In this document: in pieces, positions 25,240 through 34,079 of the stretch
How the letters are laid out: each line of letters begins with the position of its first letter
Position numbering within the stretch: position 1 is the stretch's first letter
NCBI RefSeq assembly: GCF_017377395.1
Contig: NZ_CP061800.1
Coordinates: forward strand, 1,984,001 to 2,048,000
Source of the DNA: Desulfonema magnum
GTDB taxonomy: Bacteria > Desulfobacterota > Desulfobacteria > Desulfobacterales > 4be13
DNA: 64,000 nt
Direction: 5' to 3'
Translations under genes and position numbers: made by a program
The notes under the pieces: generated by a model
Seen by the model: only the letters and a program-made list of their open reading frames with translations
The model's database searches: none
What the model was told of the DNA's origin: nothing

Positions 25240-26484
25240 TCAATGCGGTCGGACCCGCGAGGTTTTGGAAACTCCGAAGGTCTTTATCCTGAGATTCCTA
25301 AAAGGCACTGGAAAATCTGAAAACTCGCGCATTACCCATTCCAGCGGGCCTTTTTTCCATCTTTTTTTCCAGAAAGACGCGAACATAAAAGCCCCTGTTA
25401 AAAAAACAAGCGCGGAGGTGACAGAGAAAACAATACCTTCTTCCTCACCGTATTCGAGCATATCCAAAATATTTATTCCAAGAAGCACATGAGCCGCATA
25501 AAAAGTCAGTGACAACTGTCCTGCTGTTTCAAAAAGTTTGAGCCATTTTGCAGTCGGATATTTTTCTGCAAGAATGATACTCAGCATGATAACAATCAGG
25601 GCTGTTGCTCCGCCGGAGATCATGAACAGAGGACTTGGCGGAAAAGGAGCTACGTCAGCCCAAAGACTCACCTCATCGGGAACCGTGCTGTAAGATATGA
25701 CTTTTCCCTGACCTGTCTCAAAATTATTAACAGTCGAATACGCCTGGTTCAGATAAAATGAAGCAAATTCCGCTGCAAAAATCATACAAAGACTTGCAAA
25801 TATGATCTTTTTTCGGAATTGAACATTGCCAGCGTCCTTTCTGCCAAGCCACATACCGACAAATAGAAAAACAGTCCACGGAAAAATCGGGTAAAATCCA
25901 TTGAAACACAGATTGCGGATCATTCCCTTAATGGTAAAAATGTCAGCATAGTAAGATGTTTCACCATCCCAGCCTGCCCCGTAGTCAAAAAAGAACAAAA
26001 GAACATAAAATACAATTGCGGAAAAAAAAGCTGTCATTAATAAACGCCGGTCAGAAGCAGTCAGAAAGAACACTGCTATAATCAGATAAATACCATAAAA
26101 ATGCAATATGTCAGGGGGCCATGTATAACAAAAGGACAGGCCGGTAATAATAAGAAAAAAGGCTCGCCTGAGCAGCATTTTCTGATTGTTCCTTATGCCC
26201 GCCTTGTCATTTGCCAATCGGGCCGGTCTGCAAAGAAGTGAGATTCCCACACCTGCAAGAATAACAAATGTAGCGGCCGCCCTCCCTTCAAATGTCTCTA
26301 CGATCCGAAAAAGCCAAAGGGGATCAGATTCAGTAACTGAAAACACGCAGCTGAAGTTTATAATAATCATGAAAAAGATTGCCACTCCCCGGGCGATGTC
26401 GTAGCCTGCGATACGTTCAAGAACAGCCTTGGGAGTCTGAGAATCCGCCAGGGGATGATTTCTGATATTTTTATTTTTTTTCAT
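25240..26484 (-). CDS. YeiB-like (DUF418/DUF1624) polytopic membrane protein
   Basis: 414 aa. The N-terminus carries ERIAGYDIARGVAIFFMIIINF, the R-(I/L)-x-x-(I/L)-D-x-(A/L)-RG motif typical of membrane acyltransferase-like proteins of the YeiB and heparan-alpha-glucosaminide acetyltransferase group, followed by AAATFVILAGVGISLL. About ten hydrophobic segments are seen, including LSLTFYAAHVLLGINIL near residue 330. The function of this group in bacteria is mostly unknown; transfer of an acyl group across the membrane is suspected. AAGGAAA precedes the ATG. The gene is transcribed alone, convergent with the zinc-ribbon gene. Confidence 0.78.
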   Translation of the reverse strand: MKKNKNIRNHPLADSQTPKAVLERIAGYDIARGVAIFFMIIINFSCVFSVTESDPLWLFRIVETFEGRAAATFVILAGVGISLLCRPARLANDKAGIRNNQKMLLRRAFFLIITGLSFCYTWPPDILHFYGIYLIIAVFFLTASDRRLLMTAFFSAIVFYVLLFFFDYGAGWDGETSYYADIFTIKGMIRNLCFNGFYPIFPWTVFLFVGMWLGRKDAGNVQFRKKIIFASLCMIFAAEFASFYLNQAYSTVNNFETGQGKVISYSTVPDEVSLWADVAPFPPSPLFMISGGATALIVIMLSIILAEKYPTAKWLKLFETAGQLSLTFYAAHVLLGINILDMLEYGEEEGIVFSVTSALVFLTGAFMFASFWKKRWKKGPLEWVMREFSDFPVPFRNLRIKTFGVSKTSRVRPH

Positions 26485-26902
26485 ATGGTTTGGTTTCCTT
26501 CTGTTTTGAAATGATTAAAGTCCGGCCAGATGAATATTTAGCAAAATACATGCCAGAGATGTTCAGCAGGCTCAAAAAATTACACATCACCGCCATATTT
26601 TTTCATCCCTTATTCCAATTTGTTTCTTTTGCATTTTTGTGGATGGGCTAGTGTTTAGCGAAATCGGACATATGAGTTCCGATTTTGACAGATGATAGGA
26701 AATCAGATTTCCGATTCTGATTTCACAGACAGGTCTGATCAAAATTATTTTTTTTTAACTATCTAATATTTATTTAATTTTTGAATTTGAAGTTTGAAAA
26801 AATATTATTTGGCAGGGATTTTGCTTATGATAAAATTCAGGGAGCGGTTTACTGAATCAGAAAACCAGAAAAACTGTTAAACCAAAATTAAGGAGTAGAA
26901 AA
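26485..26902. other. intergenic, AT-rich
   Basis: A divergent intergenic region. It holds the sigma-54 promoter at 26809-26826 and a GGAAATCAGATTTCC-like palindrome near 26698-26712; no gene is seen. Confidence 0.6.
26809..26826 (+). promoter_or_regulatory. sigma-54 promoter upstream of the small acidic protein
   Basis: TTGGCAGGGATTTTGCTT gives GG (26811-26812), N10 and GC (26823-26824). The predicted start is near 26836, about 65 nt before the ATG. Confidence 0.75.
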
Positions 26903-27178
26903 ATGAAAAACAGAATGATTATAATTGCGTGTCTTATTGGCGCAATATGTTTGTTTCAATTTGTCGGCGCAGTTTATGCGAATGAAAAAACAGCAGATGT
27001 GATCATTGCAACTGCTGAAAATACAAGTGACGAGGCAGCGGTTTCCGGAGATGAGGAAGGATCGCTTGAAGGCGGGACGGAAACAGAAATGCCGGATGAT
27101 GAACTCCCCCCGGCTGATGAAGAATTACCGGCTGATGAGGAATTACCGGCTGATGAGGAAAATTCGAACTCGGATTAA
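26903..27178 (+). CDS. small exported acidic repeat protein
   Basis: 91 aa with a clear signal peptide (MKNRMIIIACLIGAICLFQF, cleavage expected after VYA near residue 30). The mature part is about 60 residues, very acidic, and ends with three copies of an ADEELP-type repeat (PADEELPADEELPADEE). No cysteines and no known domain. A start with AAGGAG about 8 nt upstream, a sigma-54 promoter and a strong terminator make it a well-defined single-gene unit. The role is unknown; acidic low-complexity exported proteins can bind cations or coat surfaces. Confidence 0.82.
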   Translation: MKNRMIIIACLIGAICLFQFVGAVYANEKTADVIIATAENTSDEAAVSGDEEGSLEGGTETEMPDDELPPADEELPADEELPADEENSNSD

Positions 27179-27272
27179 AAATCAGCAGATCAAAAATTGG
27201 GACTCTTTTTTTAAGAAAAATTTTCGGTCTGCCTGACTGAGAAGTTCATCTGTGTAAACCAACCCCCTTTTC

Positions 27273-27311
27273 CCGGGCAGCTTTCTGATATCATAAGGCT
27301 GCCCGGTTTTT
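27273..27311 (+). terminator. strong intrinsic terminator
   Basis: CCGGGCAGC (27273-27281) pairs with GCTGCCCGG (27298-27306), followed by TTTTT. It ends the small acidic protein unit. Confidence 0.9.
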
Positions 27312-27346
27312 CTTTTAACCTTCCTGAATATCAGGGATAAATAACA

Positions 27347-29350
27347 ATGGACGCTTTTCATAAGAAGTCTTCTGAAAAAGCTTCAAAACAAACTAAAAGC
27401 AGCAAAGCTGTCTCAAAATCACTGGGGCCTGTTTCCTCTCTTGAGGATTATGTTCACCCGGAATGGTGGCGGCACATATTCAACGCGCTCTATCTGAAAA
27501 CCGATGCGGATGTGGTGGAAGATACAAAAATCACCAGGAGGGAAGCTGACACATTTATAAATGTTCTGAAACTTACGCCTGAAGATACAATACTTGATTT
27601 ATGCTGCGGTCAGGGGCGTCATGTTCTTGAACTGGCACAAAGAGGCTTCAAAATCGAAGGATTGGATCGTTCCAGGTATCTGATTCAGAAAGCCAAAGCC
27701 CTTGCCAAAAAAGAGAACCTGCATGTCAGATTTCGAGAAGGGGATGTGAGGAAACTCCCTTATCCTGCGGATAAGTTTGAAGTTGTCACAGTGCTTGGCA
27801 ACAGCTTCGGGTATTTTGAGGCAGCCTCGGATGACCACAGAGTGCTGAGGGAGATATTCAGGGTTCTCACTCCCTGGGGAAGACTGCTTCTTGACGTGAC
27901 GGACGGGGAATATCTCAGGAAAAATTTTCAGGCCCGTTCATGGGAATGGGTGGACAGAAAACATTTTGTCTGCCGGGAGCGTTCTCTTTCTGCTGGCACT
28001 CAACGTCTTATATCAAGAGAAGTGATAACGGACATAACAAAAGGTGTGATCGCGGATCAGTTCTATGCGGAACGACTTTATAATAAAGACGAACTGATAA
28101 CGCTGCTGGAAAAAGCTGGCTTCAGCAATGTGGAAATACACGGTGAAATGCTGACAGACTCTGTGAGAAACCAGGATCTGGGGATGATGGAGAAACGCAT
28201 CACTGTCACTGCCCAGGTCAGAAAAGAATGGACACCGGTTAAGAAAAAAGCCAGAAAATCTCAGAGGAAAAATTTTGTTGTACTCTTCGGAGATCCGAAC
28301 AAACCAGATCCGCTGAAACCGTGTGCTGTTTTTGATGATGATGATTTTTACACCATTGACCAGCTCAAGTCCGCGCTACGCACGCTCAAAGGTTATAATT
28401 TCAAATATTTGACAAATCACAACACCGTCATTCAGGATCTTCAGAAGCTGTCAGAAAAGCCTGTTTTTGTTTTAAACCTGTGTGACGAAGGATATAATAA
28501 TGACCCTCGTATGGAGCTTCATATTCCGGCTCTGCTGGATATGCTGAATATTCCCTACACAGGATCATCTTCCCAGTGTCTGGCCTTCTGCTATGACAAA
28601 TCTCTGGTTCGCGGGATTGCCAAGGAAATGGGCATTCCTGTTCCCCAGGCTTTTTTCATCGAACCGGAGGATACGATGTTCAACCTGCCGTTTTCTTTTC
28701 CTGTGATTGTCAAACCCAATTTCGGAGATTCCAGTTTCGGCATCACACAGCAAAGCGTGACAGAGAACTACGAAGACCTGATCAATGCGATTTCAATCAT
28801 ACGGGAGAAATTCGGATATGAAAAGCCGATTCTGGTGGAGGAATTTCTCACCGGAAAAGATCTGAGTGTCGGAATTATCGGGAATTCTTTTACTTCTTAC
28901 ACGGTTCTCCCCATTACCGAGGAGGATTATTCGGAAGTTCCGCCTGATCTGCCCAGGGTCTGCGGTTATGAGGCAAAATGGCTCCCGGATTCTCCGTATT
29001 TCAAAATTAAATCTGTTCCGGCAAACCTGCCGGATGCAACTGAAAAATATATTACAGAATGCTGCATGAAACTGCTGGATCGTCTGGAGTGCAGAGATTA
29101 TACCCGCATGGACTGGAGGCTGGATGCAGAGGGAAATCCCAGGCTTCTGGAAGTGAATCCGAATCCGGGGTGGTGCTGGGACGGGCATCTGGCAAAAATG
29201 GCAAAGTTTGCAGGCATATCATATGCAGAAATGCTGGAGATGATTTTGCAGGCCGGGGAAGAGAGAATCGAACAAACGCGAATGACAGACTCCTCGTTAA
29301 TATATAACGGTAATGCTTTGAAAACAGAAGCAAATGGAATGCCGAACTAA
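27347..29350 (+). CDS. SAM methyltransferase / ATP-grasp (D-Ala-D-Ala ligase-like) fusion
   Basis: 667 aa. Residues about 30-290 are a class I methyltransferase: motif I ILDLCCGQGRHVLEL near residue 84, then GLDRS and VVTVLGNSFGYF. Residues about 303-645 are an ATP-grasp ligase: VLNLCDEGYNND, IPALLDMLNIPYTGSS, CYDKSLVRGIAKEMGIPVP, PVIVKPNFGDSSFGI, LVEEFLTGKDLSVGIIG and RMDWRLDAEGNPRLLEVNPNP with the metal-ligand acidic and Asn residues. The ATP-grasp half is of the same type as that in the 5593-7758 fusion. The likely chemistry is amide or peptide bond formation with methylation of the same product. The stop lies next to the start of an AstE-like deacylase gene, indicating one operon. Confidence 0.85.
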   Translation: MDAFHKKSSEKASKQTKSSKAVSKSLGPVSSLEDYVHPEWWRHIFNALYLKTDADVVEDTKITRREADTFINVLKLTPEDTILDLCCGQGRHVLELAQRGFKIEGLDRSRYLIQKAKALAKKENLHVRFREGDVRKLPYPADKFEVVTVLGNSFGYFEAASDDHRVLREIFRVLTPWGRLLLDVTDGEYLRKNFQARSWEWVDRKHFVCRERSLSAGTQRLISREVITDITKGVIADQFYAERLYNKDELITLLEKAGFSNVEIHGEMLTDSVRNQDLGMMEKRITVTAQVRKEWTPVKKKARKSQRKNFVVLFGDPNKPDPLKPCAVFDDDDFYTIDQLKSALRTLKGYNFKYLTNHNTVIQDLQKLSEKPVFVLNLCDEGYNNDPRMELHIPALLDMLNIPYTGSSSQCLAFCYDKSLVRGIAKEMGIPVPQAFFIEPEDTMFNLPFSFPVIVKPNFGDSSFGITQQSVTENYEDLINAISIIREKFGYEKPILVEEFLTGKDLSVGIIGNSFTSYTVLPITEEDYSEVPPDLPRVCGYEAKWLPDSPYFKIKSVPANLPDATEKYITECCMKLLDRLECRDYTRMDWRLDAEGNPRLLEVNPNPGWCWDGHLAKMAKFAGISYAEMLEMILQAGEERIEQTRMTDSSLIYNGNALKTEANGMPN

Positions 29351-29351
29351 A

Positions 29352-30353
29352 ATGCCTGGCACATCCGCAAAAATCAAATATTCGTTTATTAAAATATTTA
29401 CCGGTTCCGACCTGACCCGGAGACGCCTGCCTTTTATGTCAGCAGAAAGCAGCGATCCGGGTCCTTCGGTCTGGCTCACCGCATGCGGGCACGGCGATGA
29501 AGTGGGCGGTATCGTCATTATCCAGGAGCTGTTTAAAAAGATAAGAAAAACCGGCCTGATTCGAGGGGCGGTTTACGCTTTCCCCCTCATGAACCCTATT
29601 GGATTTGAGAATGTCACACGCCATATCACATTAAGCAAAGAAGACCTGAACCGCTCTTTCCCCGGAGATAAAAACGGATCCCTGGGGGAGAGGATAGCAG
29701 ACACAATATTGACCACAATCCTGGAAAAAGATCCTGTTCTTGTTCTGGATCTTCACAATGACTGGATAAAATCCATACCTTATGCCCTGATAGACCCGAA
29801 TCCCGGAGTCTGTTGCCAGGAAATATATGACAAAACCAGAATGTTCATTAAGAAGACAGGTTTCTTAATTATCCGGGACTCGGAAACGCTCCATAAAAGC
29901 CTTTCTTTCAATCTGCTAAGAAAGAAGATTCCTGCTCTGACGCTCGAACTGGGCGAATCTTACATCGTTAATGAAAAAAATATTGAATACGGAGTGAAAT
30001 CGGTTTGGAATATTTTGTCATATCTGAAAATGACAGAATCAGCGGACCGGCCTTTTGCTTATCCGCTGCCGGAAATTTTTAAAAATAAAATTCTGACATA
30101 CACCGACAAACCTTTCAGTTCTTCAAGCGGCATTGTCAGATTTATGGCAACCCCCGGGGATGTTGTAAAAAAAGATCAGCCCATTGCCAGAGTATATAAT
30201 ATGTTTGGAAAACTACGGGAAACAATTGTTGCTCTCAATGACAGCATTGTGCTGGGACACTCGGATTCTTCAATGGCTTTTCCGGGGATGCCTGTCATGG
30301 CGTTTGGCATATTTGGAAGATCGAAAAGCACCCGCCTGAGAATTGAGAATTGA
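29352..30353 (+). CDS. AstE/aspartoacylase-type M14 deacylase
   Basis: About 333 aa from the ATG at 29352 (1 bp after the upstream stop); an in-frame ATG at 29334 overlaps the upstream gene. The zinc site of the succinylglutamate desuccinylase/aspartoacylase family is visible as CGHGDEVGG (His and Glu ligands), LDLHND (His ligand) and LTLELGES (catalytic Glu region). The last 90 residues (VRFMATPGDVVKKDQPIARVYN) form the beta barrel-like C-terminal domain. Family members remove acyl groups from N-acyl amino acids or cleave small amides. Coupling to the ATP-grasp/methyltransferase gene suggests it processes or recycles that product. A 7-bp tandem repeat supplies its stop codon. Confidence 0.85.
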   Translation: MPGTSAKIKYSFIKIFTGSDLTRRRLPFMSAESSDPGPSVWLTACGHGDEVGGIVIIQELFKKIRKTGLIRGAVYAFPLMNPIGFENVTRHITLSKEDLNRSFPGDKNGSLGERIADTILTTILEKDPVLVLDLHNDWIKSIPYALIDPNPGVCCQEIYDKTRMFIKKTGFLIIRDSETLHKSLSFNLLRKKIPALTLELGESYIVNEKNIEYGVKSVWNILSYLKMTESADRPFAYPLPEIFKNKILTYTDKPFSSSSGIVRFMATPGDVVKKDQPIARVYNMFGKLRETIVALNDSIVLGHSDSSMAFPGMPVMAFGIFGRSKSTRLRIEN

Positions 30354-30365
30354 GAATTGAGAATT
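30338..30365. repeat. 7-bp tandem repeat at a gene end
   Basis: Four copies of GAGAATT cover the last codons and stop codon of the AstE-like gene. The same heptamer ends the hybrid kinase gene at 55359. Confidence 0.9.
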
Positions 30366-30486
30366 CTGCTCTCATTTTCATTTTTCGTTGTGAGCGACAG
30401 TCCATGGCCGTTTATATGAAACTTGAAACTCGGAATTTAAAGCTGATCATGTTTCATGCTTTGTTGTGATCATCAGTTCATGGCCG

Positions 30487-30762
30487 CTATTCGGAACTCC
30501 GAATAAAATATTTTTTGACAGTGATTGTCCTGCGATTTTTTACTTTCTTTCCAAGCACGCCTGTGAGTTCTATCTCCTGATGTAAAATTTCCAGTAATTC
30601 ATCTGATTTTTCATCATTTTTATCAATAAGATATTCCTGTTCTTCGTGTGTGGCGACTGCAATTACAGTGGGATTTCCTTTTTCATCCCATTCAGCCGGA
30701 ATGACGATGCCTTTTGTTGTGATTTCACGGTAACCTGTCCGTCCGCTTTTCTGCCCTTTCAT
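30487..30762 (-). CDS. small conserved-looking hypothetical protein
   Basis: 91 aa from the ATG at 30762, chosen because a GGAGAGGG site lies just upstream; the longer open frame to 31215 runs through the promoter region of the chemoreceptor gene and is not credible. The protein reads GIVIPAEWDEKGNPTVIAVA near residues 17-36, then EEQEYLIDKNDEKSDELLEI and a basic end (KKVKNRRTITVKKYF). The size and the opening resemble small DNA-binding or regulatory proteins, but I recognise no family. It is divergent from the chemoreceptor gene. Confidence 0.65.
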   Translation of the reverse strand: MKGQKSGRTGYREITTKGIVIPAEWDEKGNPTVIAVATHEEQEYLIDKNDEKSDELLEILHQEIELTGVLGKKVKNRRTITVKKYFIRSSE

Positions 30763-30901
30763 ATATCCCTCTCCGATTTTCAGTTTCCACATTCTTTCCC
30801 AAATATGATGCAATATCTGTGCCAAAATGAAAAAAATCGAAACATGATATTGAGAAGGTATGAAAACTGCTCCTAAGCATATAAATACGCTCCTTTTCAA
30901 A

Positions 30902-30918
30902 TGGCATATTTTTTGCAT
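30902..30918 (+). promoter_or_regulatory. sigma-54 promoter of the chemoreceptor gene
   Basis: TGGCATATTTTTTGCAT has GG (30903-30904), N10 and GC (30915-30916). The start would be near 30928, about 57 nt before the ATG at 30985. A sigma-54 activator gene lies directly downstream of the chemoreceptor gene in the opposite direction. Confidence 0.75.
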
Positions 30919-30984
30919 ATACTTTGAACAGGCAGCGATCTCCGATGGCCTAACACAGATCACATAAGAGAAAGGGTTTATCAA

Positions 30985-32451
30985 ATGAACAATATCAGCC
31001 TCGCAGCAAAGCTGGGAAGCATTTTGATCTTTATGACATTGGCAGGACTGGTTATTTCCCTGACAGCGATTTATAAATTGGACGCTATGAACCAGCGTCT
31101 CAATCATATCGTTGACGTATCCGCTGAAAAAGTAAAACTTGGCGCAAGAATCAGTCAGGATATCATAGCGTTGTCCAGAGCGGAAAAGAATATTATTCTG
31201 GCACACAGCAAACACGAAATGGAAATATATCTGAAAAACACCATTAAAATAAAAGATGATATGAAGGAAAGGCTAAGGAGGCTTCGTGAATTGCTTGATG
31301 ATGCAGGCAGGAAGAAGATGGATGAATTCGGAGACATCTGGAAAAATTATCTGGAAATTCATGATGAGACTGTAAAACTGACACGTTCGGGACGGAATGC
31401 GGAAGCTTTTGAATTATCACGCAGCAAAGCCCGGGAATTGACTGACCAAGCCAAAGCTGCCATGGTTTATATCGTTGACAGGAACCTGAAAGATATGGAA
31501 AATGACAGAGTCATAAGTGATGAAAACTATTCAACTTCAAAAAATTATATGATTCTTATAAGCATTCTGGGATTGATATTACCTCTCGGTGCAGGCTTTT
31601 ATATAATAAAATCTGTTGTCATGTCATTCAAAAATGTTTTCAAAGGGTTGAACAAATTAAGCAGCGGAGAATTGAAAAGAACAGCCTATGCCTTCAGAAA
31701 AGTGATTGATGGTGTGAATGATTCTTCCAGACAGGTGAATGCCGCTTCCTCACAAGTCGCTTCATCAAGTCAGTTTCTGGCGGAAGGAACTTTGGAACAG
31801 GCAGCCAGCATAGAGGAAACCTCAGCATCCACGGAGGAAATATCAGCAATGACAAAAAGTAATTCAGATAACGCATTACAGTCTGACAAGCTCATGAAAA
31901 TATCTGCAAAACTTATGTCCGAACTGACAGACACAATGAAAGAGATTTTTCAGGCAAGTGAGAATACATCGAAGATTATAAAAACAATAGATGAAATTGC
32001 CTTTCAGACCAGTCTTCTTGCATTAAACGCGGCAGTGGAAGCCGCACGCTCGGGTGTGAGCGGGTCAGGATTTGCTGTCGTCGCGGGGGAAGTCAGAAAT
32101 CTTGCCCTCCGTTCCGCAGACGCTGTCAGAGACACAACTCAGTTGATTGAATCCATCGTGGAAAAAATAAGACAGGGATCTGAAATCGTCATCAGAACCA
32201 ATGAAGGTTTCATCAGGGCAAAACAACTGAGTGATGAAATTGCAAATACCTCAAAATACCAGGCCCAGGGAATTGAAGAGGTGAACAGAGCCATAGCAGC
32301 ATCTGAAAAGGTTGTTCAGCAAAACGCAGGAAATGCCGAAGAATTAGCATCAGCCTCGGAAGAACTCAGTTCTCAGGCAGAACAGATGAGAGAATTCGTA
32401 AAAGAACTGGCAGCGATCGTGGATGGGAAAACAGCCCATCCGCACATTTAA
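30985..32451 (+). CDS. methyl-accepting chemotaxis protein
   Basis: 488 aa. A first membrane helix at about residues 11-30 and a second at about 189-212 bracket a helical periplasmic sensor of the four-helix-bundle type. A weak HAMP-like linker follows, then the signalling domain. Its hairpin tip is recognisable as IDEIAFQTSLLALNAAVEAARSG followed by GSGFAVVAGEVRNLALRSAD, which contacts CheA and CheW. Potential methylation helices lie either side (EQAASIEETSASTEEISAM). The usual IAxQTNLLALNAA reads QTSLLALNAA. The receptor would steer motility towards an unknown ligand. A sigma-54 promoter fits co-regulation with flagellar genes, which are not in this window. Confidence 0.92.
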   Translation: MNNISLAAKLGSILIFMTLAGLVISLTAIYKLDAMNQRLNHIVDVSAEKVKLGARISQDIIALSRAEKNIILAHSKHEMEIYLKNTIKIKDDMKERLRRLRELLDDAGRKKMDEFGDIWKNYLEIHDETVKLTRSGRNAEAFELSRSKARELTDQAKAAMVYIVDRNLKDMENDRVISDENYSTSKNYMILISILGLILPLGAGFYIIKSVVMSFKNVFKGLNKLSSGELKRTAYAFRKVIDGVNDSSRQVNAASSQVASSSQFLAEGTLEQAASIEETSASTEEISAMTKSNSDNALQSDKLMKISAKLMSELTDTMKEIFQASENTSKIIKTIDEIAFQTSLLALNAAVEAARSGVSGSGFAVVAGEVRNLALRSADAVRDTTQLIESIVEKIRQGSEIVIRTNEGFIRAKQLSDEIANTSKYQAQGIEEVNRAIAASEKVVQQNAGNAEELASASEELSSQAEQMREFVKELAAIVDGKTAHPHI

Positions 32452-32504
32452 AAATCGGCCATGCTCATCATTCCGCCCTTTAGCTCGGCTTCGGATTGAC
32501 ACAC

Positions 32505-32528
32505 AAGTTTCAAGTTTCAAGTTTCAAG
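32505..32528. repeat. 7-bp tandem repeat at a gene end
   Basis: AAGTTTC repeats about 3.5 times, running into the last codons of the sigma-54 regulator gene. The same heptamer family is found at 36060-36115 and 53160-53430. Confidence 0.85.
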
Positions 32529-33915
32529 TCTTAAATTCTTCTTTTCTGAGGCTGTATTTCTGCATCAGTTTATTCAGTTGGCGGGTGCTTATCCCGGAAT
32601 CTTCGGCAGATTTATTTATTTTTCCCTTGTTACGGGACAGGACATCTTTGAGATACTGCCGTTCAAAATCCTCAACAGCTTTTCGTCTTGCTTCTGCAAG
32701 CGGAATCGCAGAATCCACAGGAAAAAATGCTGCCGAAGGTTCGGCTTCAAAGAGTTCTGTGGGAAAGCTCTCAGGCGTAAGCACAGATGATGTTTCAAGT
32801 ATATATGCTCTCTCCATGAGATTCTCCATTTCTCTTATATTCCCGGGCCAAGAATATTTTTCAAAGGCCTGAAAGACCCGGGAATGAACACTGTGTATTT
32901 CCTTTGTATAGGACTTATTCAGCCTTTTTAAAAAAATATCTGCCAGAAAAGAAATATCCTCGGTTCTTTCTCTCAGTGGCGGAATTTCAATGGGAAACAC
33001 ATTCAGGCGATAATAGAGATCTTTTCTGAACATACCGTCATCGCTCATTTTCTTCAGGTCCGCATTTGTGGCCGCGATGATTCTCACATCTGTTTCAATG
33101 GTTTCATCGCCTCCCACAAGACACAGTGTTCCGTCCTGCAGCACCTGTAAAAGTTTGATCTGAACCGACGGAGAAATGGTGCCTATTTCATCCAGGAAAA
33201 TTGTCCCGCCCCTGGCAATTTCAAATTTGCCCGGCTTTTTTCGAACGGCCCCGGTAAACGCTCCTTTTTCGTGTCCGAACAGATCACTTTCAATAAGCGT
33301 CTCAGGAATTGCCCCGCAATGGATTCCTATGAACTGGGCATTTCCCCGGTTGCTGTGCCAGTGGATAAGTTTTGCCAAAACACCTTTTCCCGTGCCTGTC
33401 TCGCCGGTAAGCAGAACAGTTGTCTTTGTGGGCGCGGCAGACCTGATCTTATCGAAAACTTTTTTCATCGCGTTATTTTTTGTCCGGACAATTTCCTGAA
33501 AATCTGATTTCCAAAATTTGTCTCTCAGGTAATCAAGCTCCGACTGCAGAATAAAAGATTCTTTTATATTTTCAACAACAAGCCTTACTTCCGCAGGATC
33601 AATAGGATAAGTAAGATAGTCACTTGCCCCTGCTTTGACAGCTCTGACAGCCTCTCTGATCGTGTTTTGGGATGACATGACCACAATTTCAACTGAGGGA
33701 TAGAGGTCCCAAAAAATGTTCAGTGCCTTTTTGCAGTCACCTCCTGAATTAAGGATTTTAAGATCAATAAAAATAATATCATAACGTTTTTTTCTGAGTA
33801 TTTCCAATGCGTCTTCTTTTCCGGACGACTTATTTATTCTATATTTTGAACCCAGAGAAGTTTTAATGATACGGAAAACTTCAGGTTCCGCTGATACAAT
33901 AAAGGCAGACCTCAC
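32524..33915 (-). CDS. NtrC-type sigma-54-dependent response regulator
   Basis: 463 aa with three domains. Residues 1-120 are a receiver with the phosphoacceptor Asp expected at residue 51 (IIFIDLKIL); the usual acidic pair near the N-terminus is SAE (FIVSAEPE) and not DDE, so phosphorylation may be altered. Residues about 140-370 are the AAA+ activator domain: Walker A GETGTGKGVLAK, the sigma-54 contact loop GAFTGA, and GTIFLDEIGTISP. The C-terminus has a Fis-type helix-turn-helix (INKSAEDSGISTRQLNKLMQ). It should open promoters of the GG-N10-GC type, and three intact-looking ones are in this window, one driving the neighbouring chemoreceptor gene. No kinase gene adjoins it. Confidence 0.92.
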   Translation of the reverse strand: MRSAFIVSAEPEVFRIIKTSLGSKYRINKSSGKEDALEILRKKRYDIIFIDLKILNSGGDCKKALNIFWDLYPSVEIVVMSSQNTIREAVRAVKAGASDYLTYPIDPAEVRLVVENIKESFILQSELDYLRDKFWKSDFQEIVRTKNNAMKKVFDKIRSAAPTKTTVLLTGETGTGKGVLAKLIHWHSNRGNAQFIGIHCGAIPETLIESDLFGHEKGAFTGAVRKKPGKFEIARGGTIFLDEIGTISPSVQIKLLQVLQDGTLCLVGGDETIETDVRIIAATNADLKKMSDDGMFRKDLYYRLNVFPIEIPPLRERTEDISFLADIFLKRLNKSYTKEIHSVHSRVFQAFEKYSWPGNIREMENLMERAYILETSSVLTPESFPTELFEAEPSAAFFPVDSAIPLAEARRKAVEDFERQYLKDVLSRNKGKINKSAEDSGISTRQLNKLMQKYSLRKEEFKT

Positions 33916-34079
33916 CTATTCCTCCCCACAATCATAATTTTTTCTCGGTCCCACAATTTTCGTCCCCGGATTTTGACATAAAAATGCAATTCAGGGACCT
34001 CAACGTCCCATGAGCAGGGCGAATTTTTCTCCATGCCTTCAAATTTTTCGTCTGAGTTTGGAGGTGTTTAATTCTCAAT

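Noticed and set aside
30763-31215. N-terminal extension of the small hypothetical gene
   Set aside because: It would run through the sigma-54 promoter and the first codons of the chemoreceptor gene; a ribosome site supports the start at 30762.
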